Origin: Methanoregula sp.
GTDB lineage: Archaea > Halobacteriota > Methanomicrobia > Methanomicrobiales > Methanospirillaceae
Reading direction: 5' to 3'
Length of the DNA stretch: 64,000 nucleotides
NCBI RefSeq assembly: GCF_023227875.1
Contig: NZ_JALOCH010000013.1
Location: 1-64,000, forward strand
Positions 35,361 through 44,436 of this stretch are shown one piece after another. The notes under the pieces are model-generated. The model saw only the letters and a list, made by a program, of their open reading frames with translations, had not been told where the DNA came from and did not search any database. The first letter of the stretch is position 1; every line of letters starts with the position of its first letter. A program made the translations under genes and the position numbers.

Positions 35361-36280
35361 CGGACACCTCCGTTCAGGGATTCCTGTATAAGATCCGGAT
35401 GTTCCTTACTGCATCTTTCAGAGTGGCAGGAACACCGGTCCGCAAAGCAACACCCCTCGGGAATTGCCATCAGGCTGGGGCTCTGACCGTCAAGCGGGAC
35501 GAGCCCGTTCTTCGGCATGGCCCTGATCAGTGCCTGTGTGTAGGGATGGCGGGGTGTATTGAAGATCTGCCCGGCGGGCCCAATCTCGACAATCTCCCCT
35601 GCGTAAAGGACCGCGATCCAGTCGCAGAGATGTTCAGCAAGATAGAGGTCGTGCGTGATTAGAAGAAGGGATGCGTTATCCCGTTTTTTAATCTCCGACA
35701 ATACCCGGGCCGTGGTTTCCCGTGCGTGGAAGTCCAGCCCCTTGGTGGGTTCATCGGCAATAATAAGGCGGGAATTTTCTGCGATCGCAATGCTTGTCGT
35801 GAGCCTCTGCCGCATCCCGCCGGATAGTTCGTGGGGGTACTCCTTTGCAATCTGCTCGGAAGGGATAAGTCCTACCGTGACAAGCAGGTCGCAGGCTTTC
35901 TCCCATGCCGTATTTTTTGCCGTGCCCCGTTCAATAAAGATCTCGCCAATCTGCATACCGTTCCGGAGCAGCGGGTCAAGGGAGCCGGAGGGATTCTGCG
36001 GAACAAGGGAGATCGATCGTCCCCGGAGCGCATGCATGGCATCATCCTTGAGCGTTGTGAGTTCCTGCCCGTTAAAAGCGATCGTCCCGGTAATATTGGC
36101 ATTTGAGGGAAGCAGCCGTATTATTGCCTGTCCTATCACGGACTTTCCCGAACCGGTCTCCCCGACAAGTCCTAATACCTCACCGGATTCCATGGAGAAC
36201 GACACATCACGTGAGGCATGTACGGTACCTTCCCCGGTCGGGAAGCGGACATTGAGGTCATGGATAGAGAGGAGCGTCAT
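35336..36280 (-). CDS. Opp/Nik-type ABC importer ATPase (D subunit), importer 3
   Basis: A 314-residue ATPase with Walker A GETGSGKSV, Q-loop LVPQNPSGSLDPLL, signature LSGGMRQRLTTSIA and Walker B LIIADEPTKGLDF. The C-terminal cysteine region (GCCFADRCSCHSERCSKEHP) is extended and very cysteine-rich. DEPTKG is shared with the importer 1 D subunit, suggesting common ancestry within the genome. It starts four bases inside the end of the C permease gene. Confidence 0.88.
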   Translation of the reverse strand: MTLLSIHDLNVRFPTGEGTVHASRDVSFSMESGEVLGLVGETGSGKSVIGQAIIRLLPSNANITGTIAFNGQELTTLKDDAMHALRGRSISLVPQNPSGSLDPLLRNGMQIGEIFIERGTAKNTAWEKACDLLVTVGLIPSEQIAKEYPHELSGGMRQRLTTSIAIAENSRLIIADEPTKGLDFHARETTARVLSEIKKRDNASLLLITHDLYLAEHLCDWIAVLYAGEIVEIGPAGQIFNTPRHPYTQALIRAMPKNGLVPLDGQSPSLMAIPEGCCFADRCSCHSERCSKEHPDLIQESLNGGVRCHHPFSS

Positions 36281-37188
36281 CCGATATTCACCTGATCATT
36301 ATGGACATCAAGAATGTCCCGCAGGCCTTCGCCGAGGAAGTTAAAGATCAGGACAACAAATGTGATGGCAAGTCCTGGGACAATGACATTCAGCGGTGCG
36401 GTGCGCAGGAATTCCTTCCCTGCCCCGATCATGGACCCCCACTCCGGTATGCCCGGGGGGATGCCGAGACCAAGGAAACTCAGGCCGGCAACAGAGAGGA
36501 TGACATGACCGATATCAAGCGTTGCAAGGATCAACACCGGCATTATTGCATTCGGGAAAAGGTGTCGGATCATGATACGGCGGTCCGGCAAACCGGCAGT
36601 ATAGGCGCTCTGGACATACTCCAGATTTTTTATCGAAATTACTTGTCCGCGCATCAGACGTGCATAAATGGCCCATTGGGAAAGGGTGATCGCGATGATC
36701 AAATTCAGTATCCCGGCGCCCATGAATGCCAGCAGGGCAAGGGCAAAGATAATGCCGGGAAACGCAAGGAGGAGATCAACGCAGCGGGAGAGGACTTCAT
36801 CAACTACTCCCCCATAATATCCCGCAACACAGCCGACAACACATCCGAAGACAAGGGCAACAGCCACCGAGATAGATGCAATCAGCAGGGAGGTCTGGGC
36901 GCCGCATATGGTAAGACTGAAGAGATCCCGTCCCAGGAAGTCGGTGCCGAAGAGATGGGCAGATGAGATCCCCTGATTCTTATCCTTGACGGAAATCGCC
37001 TCAGGATCATAGGGGGAAATATACGGTGCAAAGATTGCCACAATGACAAGAATCCCCAGAAGTAACAGGCATACCTGAAAGCCAGGACGTTTCGCTATTT
37101 CCCGATACAACCGGTTTTTAGAACTATCGATGGATTTTACTGGTAACATCCGCCGGGTTTCAGGACTGATAATTATTTCTTCACTCAT
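36277..37188 (-). CDS. Opp/Nik-type ABC importer permease (C subunit), importer 3
   Basis: Permease of 303 residues with an N-terminal cytoplasmic region of about 35 residues, helix 1 VCLLLLGILVIVAIFAPYI, the SPYDPEAIS and HLFGTDFLGRDLFSLTICGA segments, and the EAA loop SAYTAGLPDRRIMIRHLFPN. These identify a DppC/NikC protein. It overlaps the B permease gene by eight bases. Confidence 0.88.
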   Translation of the reverse strand: MSEEIIISPETRRMLPVKSIDSSKNRLYREIAKRPGFQVCLLLLGILVIVAIFAPYISPYDPEAISVKDKNQGISSAHLFGTDFLGRDLFSLTICGAQTSLLIASISVAVALVFGCVVGCVAGYYGGVVDEVLSRCVDLLLAFPGIIFALALLAFMGAGILNLIIAITLSQWAIYARLMRGQVISIKNLEYVQSAYTAGLPDRRIMIRHLFPNAIMPVLILATLDIGHVILSVAGLSFLGLGIPPGIPEWGSMIGAGKEFLRTAPLNVIVPGLAITFVVLIFNFLGEGLRDILDVHNDQVNIG

Positions 37189-38128
37189 AACGGATCCTCG
37201 GGTCTATGAAATGATACGAAATGTCAACAACGAAATTCACAATCAAAAACATCGCCACGATTACGACGATGCATGAGGTTACCACAGGAATATCACGTGC
37301 ATCGACACTGCTAATCAACAGGTTGCCAATTCCCGGCCAGGCAAAGATATTTTCGATGATGACAGTCCCTGCCAGCAGGTGACCAAAATATACACCGAGG
37401 AGGGTAAGAACCGGGATGAGTGCATTTTTAATTGCATGGTTCCAGAGGATATGACCAAACGAGAGCCCTTTTGCAATTGCAAAGGTGATATACTGCTGCC
37501 CGAGCGTTTCGAGCATACTTGTCCTGACGATGCGAAGGACAACTGCTGTCGGATGGAGAGCCAAGGCAACAGCCGGTAGTACGATGTTGGCTGGTGACCC
37601 ATAGCCTGCAACCGGAAGCAGGTTCAGCATCAGGGAGAAGACAAGGATCAGCATGAGTGCGAGCCAGAATGACGGGAAACTGATACTGAGGATGGTCGCA
37701 CCCCGGATAATGAGATCGCTGGGGCGGTTCTCATGCACTGCGCAATACATACCAAGGGGAATTCCCACGACGATGACAATCAGCATGCTCGCTATTGCAA
37801 GGATAATCGTCGGGCCGAGTGCGAGAGAGATTAATGTCATCACGGAAGTATCTTTGTAGACATAGGACGAGCCCAAGTCCCCGCGGAATATCAACCCAGA
37901 TAACCAATTCGTATATTGAATCCAGATAGGATCGTTCAGGTTATACTTAGAACTGATCTCCTGTGCCACTTCTGCGGATACGGAATCTTCCATTCCAACA
38001 ATGGTATGACGGGCAACGTTCTCGGCGGTCTCTCCAGGTACCGCATGCAGCATGAAGAATGCCAAAGCGGATGCTGCGATGATGGTCAGAACCAGGAATC
38101 CAAGCCTCTTGATAAGGTAATAGTGCAT
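37181..38128 (-). CDS. Opp/Nik-type ABC importer permease (B subunit), importer 3
   Basis: Permease of 315 residues starting MHYYLIKRLGFLVLTIIAAS, with AVPGETAENVARHTIVG after helix 1 and the EAA loop AIAKGLSFGHILWNHAIKNA. It lies 47 bases after the receptor gene. Order of genes (receptor, B, C, D, F) is the classic nikABCDE/dpp order, in contrast to importers 1 and 2. Confidence 0.88.
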   Translation of the reverse strand: MHYYLIKRLGFLVLTIIAASALAFFMLHAVPGETAENVARHTIVGMEDSVSAEVAQEISSKYNLNDPIWIQYTNWLSGLIFRGDLGSSYVYKDTSVMTLISLALGPTIILAIASMLIVIVVGIPLGMYCAVHENRPSDLIIRGATILSISFPSFWLALMLILVFSLMLNLLPVAGYGSPANIVLPAVALALHPTAVVLRIVRTSMLETLGQQYITFAIAKGLSFGHILWNHAIKNALIPVLTLLGVYFGHLLAGTVIIENIFAWPGIGNLLISSVDARDIPVVTSCIVVIVAMFLIVNFVVDISYHFIDPRIRYE

Positions 38129-38175
38129 GGTGTCTCCCGAAAAAAAGATGGTGGAACGTGGAGTTCACAATCTCC

Positions 38176-39813
38176 TTATTCCGTAATGGTAATCTCGTAA
38201 TCCAACGCGTAGTCATGCGCAGTCGGATCAAACTTGTAGCCCTGGACAGTATCCTTTTTCACGATCAATACGCCATAATCTGCAACCGGGATGATCGGCA
38301 AAAGATCATACGCGTCAGCTTCAACCTTGTTCCACTTGGCAAGTCTCTCTTTGTCATCGACCGTGTGCATAGCATCATCGATCTGGGCATCCAGGGTGGC
38401 ATTCTTATAATGGCCCTTATTGGTATCTCCAGTCGATTTGAACCACTTGGGAAGGATATATCCCGGATCGGGGACCATGGCAATATTATTCGCGACAAGG
38501 TTCAGATCATACGTCCCTGCGGATACTCTGTCGTTACCGGCAGCACTGGCCATAACCTCAACCTTGGACTGGATACCAATGGCTTTGAGATCCGATCCGA
38601 TTGTTTCTGCCATGGGTGAAAGTGCCGGACGATTAGTCGCCGTTATGAGATTAATTGTGAGCGGCTGTCCGTCTTTCTCAACAATACCATCTCCATTCGT
38701 ATCCTTGTATCCCATCTCCGCAAGAAGCGCTTTCGCCTTCACGGGGTCGTACGGGAGCTGCTCAAGGTTCTTGTTGCCGAATGACATGGAGGGAAGGAAG
38801 AATCCCTTGGCGGGCTGCCCGATTCCATAGAGGACATGATTGACAATATCCGTCCGGTTGATGGCAAGGGAGAGTGCCTGGCGTAAGCGGATATCCTGGA
38901 GAGGTGCACGATCAAAGTTAACATACAATACGTAAACCCTCGGAGTCAGGTATTTTTCAACAGTGATCCCCGGAAGTGCATCGATACGTTCGGCTTCGTT
39001 GTACGGTAAATCAACGGTGAAATCAATATCCCCTTTCTCAATGGCAAGGGTACGGCTGTTATGATCGGGTACTGATGAGAAAACAACACCATCGAGTTTT
39101 ACCGTTCCGGCCCAGTAATCCGGATTTTTCTTAACTGTAAACACACGGGTCTGCTGATCAAATGAATCGTACATCATGGGTCCGGTACCCACCGGTATTG
39201 AGAAGTTCCCCTGCGCATTCAGGGAATCCGGGTGGATGATGCCAAAGTTGGAATAATGCAGGATGGCAGGCAGGATGGGGATATTCGTGTTGGTCGTGAC
39301 CTCGATCGTATGGTCGTCAATTACCCTGCTGCTCTTGTAATCCGCCATCTCTCTTGATGCCGCGTTGAGTTTACACGTACGGTCAAGGGTAAATTTTACC
39401 TCGTTGGCGGTCATCGGCTGGCCATTGTGGAACTTCACGTCATCACGGAGCTTGAACTCCCATGTCGTAGGGCTGGTCTGATTCCAGGAGGTGGCAAGCT
39501 TGGGGGTAAGAACGAATTCCTGGGTTGCACCGACAAGCGGTTCGGTAACCATAGCCTTCTCCGTCACAAATACACCAGAAGAAGCCGGATCAATGCTTGT
39601 AATTGCCGACAAGTCCGCCATCCTTAGGATTTTGGGACTTGTTGATGCCAGGGTGGCAGAAGCAGCTGATGCTTGCGATGATCCTGCCTGTGTTACCGCG
39701 GGGGCATTCGAAGCAGGAGTGGCCTTCGCATTTGTGCTCGTACATCCGGCGATGAGTATTCCTGCAATGAGCAGGAATACCAGTAAACATACAGTAAGTG
39801 TCCTTGTTTTCAT
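38176..39813 (-). CDS. Extracellular solute-binding lipoprotein (SBP family 5), importer 3
   Basis: Lipoprotein of 545 residues with signal peptide KTRTLTVCLLVFLLIAGIL and lipobox LIAGCTS, then an Ala/Ser/Thr linker of about 35 residues. Family 5 features include LATSWNQTSPTTWEFKLRDD, ALSLAINRTDIVNHVLYGIG and PYDPVKAKALLAEMGYKD. ATG 39813 is preferred over 39822. It has one internal cysteine (DRTCKLN). It differs clearly from the receptors of importers 1 and 2, so the three systems probably recognise different ligands or ligand forms. Confidence 0.88.
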   Translation of the reverse strand: MKTRTLTVCLLVFLLIAGILIAGCTSTNAKATPASNAPAVTQAGSSQASAASATLASTSPKILRMADLSAITSIDPASSGVFVTEKAMVTEPLVGATQEFVLTPKLATSWNQTSPTTWEFKLRDDVKFHNGQPMTANEVKFTLDRTCKLNAASREMADYKSSRVIDDHTIEVTTNTNIPILPAILHYSNFGIIHPDSLNAQGNFSIPVGTGPMMYDSFDQQTRVFTVKKNPDYWAGTVKLDGVVFSSVPDHNSRTLAIEKGDIDFTVDLPYNEAERIDALPGITVEKYLTPRVYVLYVNFDRAPLQDIRLRQALSLAINRTDIVNHVLYGIGQPAKGFFLPSMSFGNKNLEQLPYDPVKAKALLAEMGYKDTNGDGIVEKDGQPLTINLITATNRPALSPMAETIGSDLKAIGIQSKVEVMASAAGNDRVSAGTYDLNLVANNIAMVPDPGYILPKWFKSTGDTNKGHYKNATLDAQIDDAMHTVDDKERLAKWNKVEADAYDLLPIIPVADYGVLIVKKDTVQGYKFDPTAHDYALDYEITITE

Positions 39814-39859
39814 GATAATCACAACAATACTATCTCAAAATCGGTCCTGAATTCGGTCT

Positions 39860-40627
39860 TTAGGTGTCTGTTCTTTTTGTCGCAGCGAGAATGTAGTACG
39901 ATTTGCTTGGTGCGAATCTCCGGTACCAGGGTTGCTGCGGTTTCTGCATCTCGCGGATGTACATCAGGTCCCGGAAGCAGACATCAGTGAACCCGGCATG
40001 CTCAAGATAAGAGATCATGGTCTCCTTTGGCATTCCCCCGTCAAACGGGAGGTGGCTCCGGAGCTCTTGGGTATACTGGCTGTGTTTGGTGCGATCGAAG
40101 ATCTTTGCCAGCCCGTCACTCAGCATCCGTTTTGCCCGGGTTGGAAAGCTCCTGTCTTTCCAGACCCCGTCAATGATGAGGACGTTTCCTCCGGTTTTTA
40201 AGACACGGTTCCATTCTTTCAGGGCGATATCCGGATGGGGGAGCGTCCAGAGCAAGTGGCGGTTGACGACGACATCAAACACGCCTTCTTCGAACGGGAG
40301 GTGTTCGGCATCCCCAATCTTCAGATCGATCGAGAGCTTCTGGGCATCCGCTTTATGGCGGGCTTTAGCCATCATCGCTTCGGACAGATCGACACCAGTA
40401 ACATGATTTCCCATTTCAGCAAACAGGAGACCCATCGCACCGGTCCCGCAACCTACATCCAGAACGTTCTGATGAGATGACGGCAGGTTCCGGCTCAGTT
40501 CATGTTTCCATGCCTCTTTCTCTTCCTGAGTACCGATTCTATGGCCGGGGCTCATGTCATACGTCGCAGACGACGAGTCCCAGCTTTTACGGACAGCATC
40601 CTTGATCTCGGCATCGTTTAACACCAT
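39860..40627 (-). CDS. SAM-dependent methyltransferase (Methyltransf_11 type), heads importer 3 operon
   Basis: A 255-residue class I methyltransferase with motif I VLDVGCGTGAM at residues 55-65, VTGVDLSEAM for motif II, and EWNRVLKTGGNVLIIDGVW for the later motifs. ATG 40627 is chosen over the TTG at 40636. A TATA-like TTTTAAAATA ends about 20 bases upstream, so the message is probably leaderless. The lipoprotein gene follows after 46 bases. As the first gene of an importer operon it should be made together with the transporter. Substrate unknown. Confidence 0.8.
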   Translation of the reverse strand: MVLNDAEIKDAVRKSWDSSSATYDMSPGHRIGTQEEKEAWKHELSRNLPSSHQNVLDVGCGTGAMGLLFAEMGNHVTGVDLSEAMMAKARHKADAQKLSIDLKIGDAEHLPFEEGVFDVVVNRHLLWTLPHPDIALKEWNRVLKTGGNVLIIDGVWKDRSFPTRAKRMLSDGLAKIFDRTKHSQYTQELRSHLPFDGGMPKETMISYLEHAGFTDVCFRDLMYIREMQKPQQPWYRRFAPSKSYYILAATKRTDT

Positions 40628-40640
40628 ATTAATCAAATAG

Positions 40641-40694
40641 GTAACACTATTTTAAAATGATTCTTATTTAATTTCATACTAAATGTTATTACTC
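40641..40694 (-). promoter_or_regulatory. Promoter and candidate operators of importer 3 operon
   Basis: On the minus strand CATTTAGTAT (40676-40685) repeats ten bases of the 5234 site and lies in TAATAAC-ATTT-AGTATGA. A second partial copy, AAATAGTGTTACC, overlaps the region just after the TATA box at 40641-40653. The two are about 32 bases, roughly three helical turns, apart. Confidence 0.4.
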
Positions 40695-41294
40695 TAAAAA
40701 ATTTTAATAGTAAATCGACTTGGTCTTGAAAAAAGTGATCACCAGAATTGAGATCCATTTACTTAGTTCTATCGGAACTTTCGTAAATAGCAGCACCTGA
40801 ATCCTGATCAGGGAAGTACTCGTAGGGAACTCTCTCTCGAAAATCAAGGGGGGAAATTCTTAACCTTATCTTTTGCTACATAATAAAAAAATATTAAAAA
40901 ATAGAATAATGTAAAAATATAGCAATAACGAAATTCAAGACAGGAACAAGGGGATCACAGATATCCCGGCAACACACGGGCAGGATAACCAGCTGGCTGA
41001 AGACATGCACAGATATGCAGCACGAGATAGAGACCCGGCAAAACAAGGGGGTTATACCCCTCCTGAAAATTAATGGGGATTGGAATCACCCCATTCCGGG
41101 AAAATCGTTGTCAGGTGGGTAATATCCCCCACCCCCCTCTTCACTCATAAGTCAAGGAAACAATCTTATTTGATAACCGTTTAACACCTTGACAAACCGT
41201 TGAAATGGATCCGGTATAGCAGACGGGCTGACAGTAATCCCATGGGAGAATTGACTTATTCCAGAAAAGCAGGGCGTAATACACAAGATAAAAA

Positions 41295-41426
41295 TTATTT
41301 TTTTGATTTTATTACCGGCTTCGTCGCGGTCTTACCGGTAATGGTTTTTTTTGCAATCGGTTTCTTCGGTTCTGCCTTATTCGTCTTTGGTTTTTTAGTC
41401 TCTGTTTTTTTCGTTGTTACAACCAT
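41295..41426 (-). CDS. Small lysine-rich basic protein, histone-tail-like
   Basis: A 43-residue frame too short for usual gene calls. It begins MVVTTKKTETKKPKTNKAEP and ends KPVIKSKK, with about 16 lysines, many Thr, Pro and Ala, and two acidic residues. This low-complexity composition resembles histone H1 tails and could bind DNA or RNA. A GGAG motif stands 11 bases before the ATG, a little far. The opposite frame at 41200-41469 encodes a suspiciously Phe-rich hydrophobic stretch that is simply the complement of these AAA/AAG codons. I favour the minus-strand reading; function unknown. Confidence 0.5.
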   Translation of the reverse strand: MVVTTKKTETKKPKTNKAEPKKPIAKKTITGKTATKPVIKSKK

Positions 41427-42019
41427 TCTGATGTTCAACTCCTATCTGGAAGTATCTTCAATAGAATAATAAGGAGATGAGTGCCAAGGAAATGTTGCAT
41501 CCTTCGTCAGGGTATCGGGTGGACGAACAGATGAATTTTATGGGCATCATCTCCCAGTGATATCTGTATGCCCCACATAGTAATAAATATTTTTTATTTT
41601 GTATGATTTCGTGAGAATTTGTCTAGAGGTCAACTTGCAGAACAATAAAAGATTGATAAATCATTTAGGGAACATGTAATCGTCACTGGATGATGATGAG
41701 ACAACGGTCGGCGGGTAATGTTTCCCCTTATACATTACCATAGTATCCGTGAGTTACGCAAGTATAAAAAAATTTAATATTATATGAAAATGTCATAAAA
41801 TACTATCTGGTACTCCATCACATTCCAGGAACCCGGCCATTACCATCGTATCTTCCATAACTTCGCAGGCCAATGCCAGCCCTCATTCAGACAGGCAGCC
41901 TTGGGGAAACTGTTCGAAAAAAAGGACACCCTATACAGGAATCACCGCCCCCCCGAAAAGAATTGTCACCCGGGAGGGCAGACCGCATGGCACAAGCATC
42001 ACGGGACAGGGTGATGACC

Positions 42020-42442
42020 TTATTCATCGATAGAGATTGTCGTGAGTTTGACCGACTCGACACCCTTATGGGCCATCAGTTTCTCGGCAAGAGCCTTGAG
42101 CTGTGAGCCGTCCCCGTGAACGAGGATAACTTCCAGGCACCGCTCATGGGTGACATGGGAGTGGAGCGAGGCCTTGATAACCTCATGATAATCGTGCTCA
42201 ATTTCAGTAATGGAAGAGAGAAGGTTGCGCTGCTCATGGTCGTATACCATCGTAATGACACCTTCCCGCGCCCCCTTGACATCCGACATCCACTTGTAAT
42301 AGGTGATGTACGTACGGATCGCATCGCGTATGCCTTCCGACCGCGAGGAGTAGCCGCGGTAGTTCAGGATCTCATCAAACCGGTCGAGCAGGTTTTTCGG
42401 CAGCGATATGCCGATCCGGGATAGGTCGTCATCCATGGTCAT
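42020..42442 (-). CDS. nikR: Nickel-responsive regulator NikR, copy 1
   Basis: A 140-residue regulator with an N-terminal ribbon-helix-helix (LSRIGISLPKNLLDRFDEIL) and a C-terminal ACT-like nickel-sensing domain. The four square-planar nickel ligands of E. coli NikR (H76, H87, H89, C95) are matched with exact spacing by H83, H94, H96 and C102. Family members repress or activate nickel transport genes when nickel binds. ATG 42442 is used because copy 2 starts at the same residue; the frame is open to 42496. It differs from copy 2 at 13 of 140 positions. It appears monocistronic, before a poorly conserved upstream region. Confidence 0.93.
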   Translation of the reverse strand: MTMDDDLSRIGISLPKNLLDRFDEILNYRGYSSRSEGIRDAIRTYITYYKWMSDVKGAREGVITMVYDHEQRNLLSSITEIEHDYHEVIKASLHSHVTHERCLEVILVHGDGSQLKALAEKLMAHKGVESVKLTTISIDE

Positions 42443-42585
42443 GGTAATATCCGTTATGAGAATATCATTGCCGGGAGTTTTAATGTTTTTGAACAACGGG
42501 GAATCAGAGTGACACGAGATATGACGTTCATATGCCTGATAATTACCGGGGAAATACCAACCCGGGATGGCTCCCGCACCCGGGG

Positions 42586-42732
42586 TTAAAGAATGATCTC
42601 ACACCACCATGATGGGGCAGATGCATCCCTGCCGGGGGTAGGGACAGCGCCATCCTGTTCCCATCTACCCTGTCCCATTATCCTGCTGATGACGCGGGAT
42701 CGCGCAACCGAAGGATTGTCATGTGCAGTCAT
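42586..42732 (-). CDS. Possible 48-residue protein coupled to exporter 3
   Basis: ATG 42732 overlaps the stop of the ABC-2 permease as ATGA and is preceded by GGAAGGTGACGGT, a good ribosome-binding site. The 48-codon frame starts MTAHDNPSVARSRVISRIMG and ends SAPSWWCEIIL. There is no signal peptide, membrane segment or family I recognise. Position and coupling argue for translation. Composition is neutral, and it may also be a fortuitous frame after the operon. Confidence 0.35.
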   Translation of the reverse strand: MTAHDNPSVARSRVISRIMGQGRWEQDGAVPTPGRDASAPSWWCEIIL

Positions 42733-43454
42733 ACCGTCACCTTCCTGAAGACATGCGTGCAGATCGCAAGGAGCCCCCCGGTCAGTACCAGCAGGACGAT
42801 GATCGGGACGGCAGGGAACCCCCCGACGGTCACGTCCCGCACCGCATCGATGGCATAACTGAGCGGGTTGAAATGCGCAATCGTTGCCAGCCATGCCGGC
42901 ATCACGCTGTAGGGCATCAGGGCACTTGACGTGAAGAAGAGCGGCATCGAGATCATCGTATTGAACGCGGCATAGGAATCGTGATCTTCGAGATAGAGGG
43001 CTATGGTCGTAGCAAAGGTCGAGATGAGGACCCCGAAGAGGAAGAGGATGAAGTAGGTGAGGCCGTACTGCAGGGGACTGAGCAGGGTGGCGCCGATCAG
43101 GAGCGCAATCACGAGGATGATGGTGGTCTGGATCAGGCCGCGTCCTGTAATGAAGAGGATCTTGCTGACAAGGATGCTGCTCCTTGGAGTCGGGAGGGCA
43201 AGGAACTTATTGAGGAAACCGAGGATCTTGTCAAACATCAGGAGCGCCCCGCCGGAGAGACCGGCCGAGAGCATGGTCATGACAAGGATGCCCGGCGTGA
43301 TGAAATCGAGATAGTTTCCGGTAAACTGTACCGGCAGGGCAAGCCCGACAAAGATCAGCCATGCAGCCGGCATGACCAGTGCGGATATCACGGCGACTTT
43401 CCCGCGGCCCCATTTCAGGAAATCCCGTTTCATGTAGGTAACGATACCGCTCAT
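42729..43454 (-). CDS. ABC-2 type exporter permease, exporter 3
   Basis: A 241-residue membrane protein of the ABC-2 class with VISALVMPAAWLIFVGLALP, LAGLSGG-type small-residue helices, and MISMPLFFTSSALMPYSVMP before LATIAHFNPLSYAIDAVRDV. This is the DrrB/NodJ layout, similar to exporter 1. It overlaps its ATPase gene by four bases and lies downstream of cobN, so the exporter and the chelatase subunit are likely co-transcribed. Confidence 0.87.
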   Translation of the reverse strand: MSGIVTYMKRDFLKWGRGKVAVISALVMPAAWLIFVGLALPVQFTGNYLDFITPGILVMTMLSAGLSGGALLMFDKILGFLNKFLALPTPRSSILVSKILFITGRGLIQTTIILVIALLIGATLLSPLQYGLTYFILFLFGVLISTFATTIALYLEDHDSYAAFNTMISMPLFFTSSALMPYSVMPAWLATIAHFNPLSYAIDAVRDVTVGGFPAVPIIVLLVLTGGLLAICTHVFRKVTV

Positions 43455-44407
43455 TTTCTCCTCCTGAGCATAATCCTGAACTTATCAAACTCGAACCCGT
43501 GCGGTTCCTCCTGCCGGCCCACGGCCTGCAGGAATACGTCGTCGAGGGTGGGTTCACGCAGCGACATGGACCGGACAATGCACCCGGATTTTTTGAGCGC
43601 ATCGGCAAGCAGCGGGAGTGCCTCCCTGCCGTTTTCGACGGTAAACGAGACTTCGTCATCGTTCCGGCCGACAAAGGCAATCCCGTCAACGTCCGGCAGG
43701 GCAAACATCCCCTCGACCTTTGCGGTTATCACGTCTTTCATCAGCCGCGCCTTGAGTTCTGCCGGTGTGCCGAGCGCGGCGATCTGGCCCCTGCTGATGA
43801 TCCCGACCCGGTCGCAGAACTGGTCGGCTTCGTCCATGTAATGGGTTGTCACAAAGATCGTCATGCCTTTTTTCCGCAGGGCGCGTATATGTTCCCAGAT
43901 CCTTTTCCGGGCTGCGACATCGAGCCCGATTGTCGGCTCGTCAAGGAAGAGCACGGAGGGTTCATGGACCAGGGCCTGCGCGAGTTCGAGCCGGCGGCGC
44001 ATCCCCCCGGAATAGGTCCGTATGAGGTCGTCGGCCCGGTCGGACAGTTCCATCACGGCCAGCGCCTCATCGACCCGGTCCGCGGCATGAGGTACTCCAT
44101 ACAGGTCTGCGAAAAACCGGACATTCTCCCGGCCGGTCAACTTGATATCAACCGCCATGTCCTGCGGTACGTAACTCAGGGATTTCCTCACCATCTCGCC
44201 CTCCCGCATGACATCGTGCCCGCAGACACTGGCACTGCCTTCGGTAGGGGTGAGCAGCGTTGTCAGCATCAGTACCGTGGTGGTCTTGCCGGACCCGTTG
44301 GGGCCAAGCAGGGCGAAGATCTCGTTGTTTACCGAAAGGGTGAGATGGTTCACGGCACAAAGGACGCCATAATACCTGGTCAGGTCCGTTGTCTCGATCG
44401 CATTCAT
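43451..44407 (-). CDS. ABC-2 type exporter ATPase (DrrA-like), exporter 3
   Basis: A 318-residue ATPase with Walker A GPNGSGKTT, Q-loop YVPQDMAVDIKLTG, signature TYSGGMRRRLELAQA and Walker B LFLDEPTIGLDVA. The SGGMRRR signature and C-terminal domain group it with the ATPase of exporter 1. ATG 44407 is preceded by GGGGGATAA; the frame is open to 44494 inside cobN. It begins 29 bases after the cobN stop. Pairing of a chelatase with an exporter suggests export of a tetrapyrrole or of metal released from it. Confidence 0.87.
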   Translation of the reverse strand: MNAIETTDLTRYYGVLCAVNHLTLSVNNEIFALLGPNGSGKTTTVLMLTTLLTPTEGSASVCGHDVMREGEMVRKSLSYVPQDMAVDIKLTGRENVRFFADLYGVPHAADRVDEALAVMELSDRADDLIRTYSGGMRRRLELAQALVHEPSVLFLDEPTIGLDVAARKRIWEHIRALRKKGMTIFVTTHYMDEADQFCDRVGIISRGQIAALGTPAELKARLMKDVITAKVEGMFALPDVDGIAFVGRNDDEVSFTVENGREALPLLADALKKSGCIVRSMSLREPTLDDVFLQAVGRQEEPHGFEFDKFRIMLRRRK

Positions 44408-44436
44408 CGCATTATCCCCCCTGGAGATCCCATAAT

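Larger units (their letters stand above)
40628..42019. other. Gene-poor 1.4-kb region
   Basis: Apart from the small lysine-rich gene at 41295-41426 I find no convincing coding sequence on either strand. 40700-40930 is very AT-rich. Two stem-loops stand at about 41074-41093 (TGGGG/CCCCA) and 41116-41135 (GGTGGG/CCCACC), downstream of the lysine-rich gene on its strand, and could end its transcript. The ORF on the plus strand at 41200-41469 is the complement of that gene. 41480-42019 shows only short, site-less open frames. Confidence 0.45.

Noticed and set aside
40935..41006. 24-codon minus-strand frame with a CPC motif
   Set aside because: No ribosome-binding site and no other feature; considered because of the cysteine peptide at 12852 but judged chance.
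40700..41290. Possible tRNA or small RNA in the gene-poor region
   Set aside because: No T-loop consensus or cloverleaf found; only two simple stem-loops.
41200..41469. 89-codon plus-strand frame with a hydrophobic, Phe-rich C-terminus
   Set aside because: Its hydrophobic part is the complement of the lysine codons of the minus-strand gene at 41295-41426; there is no ribosome-binding site.
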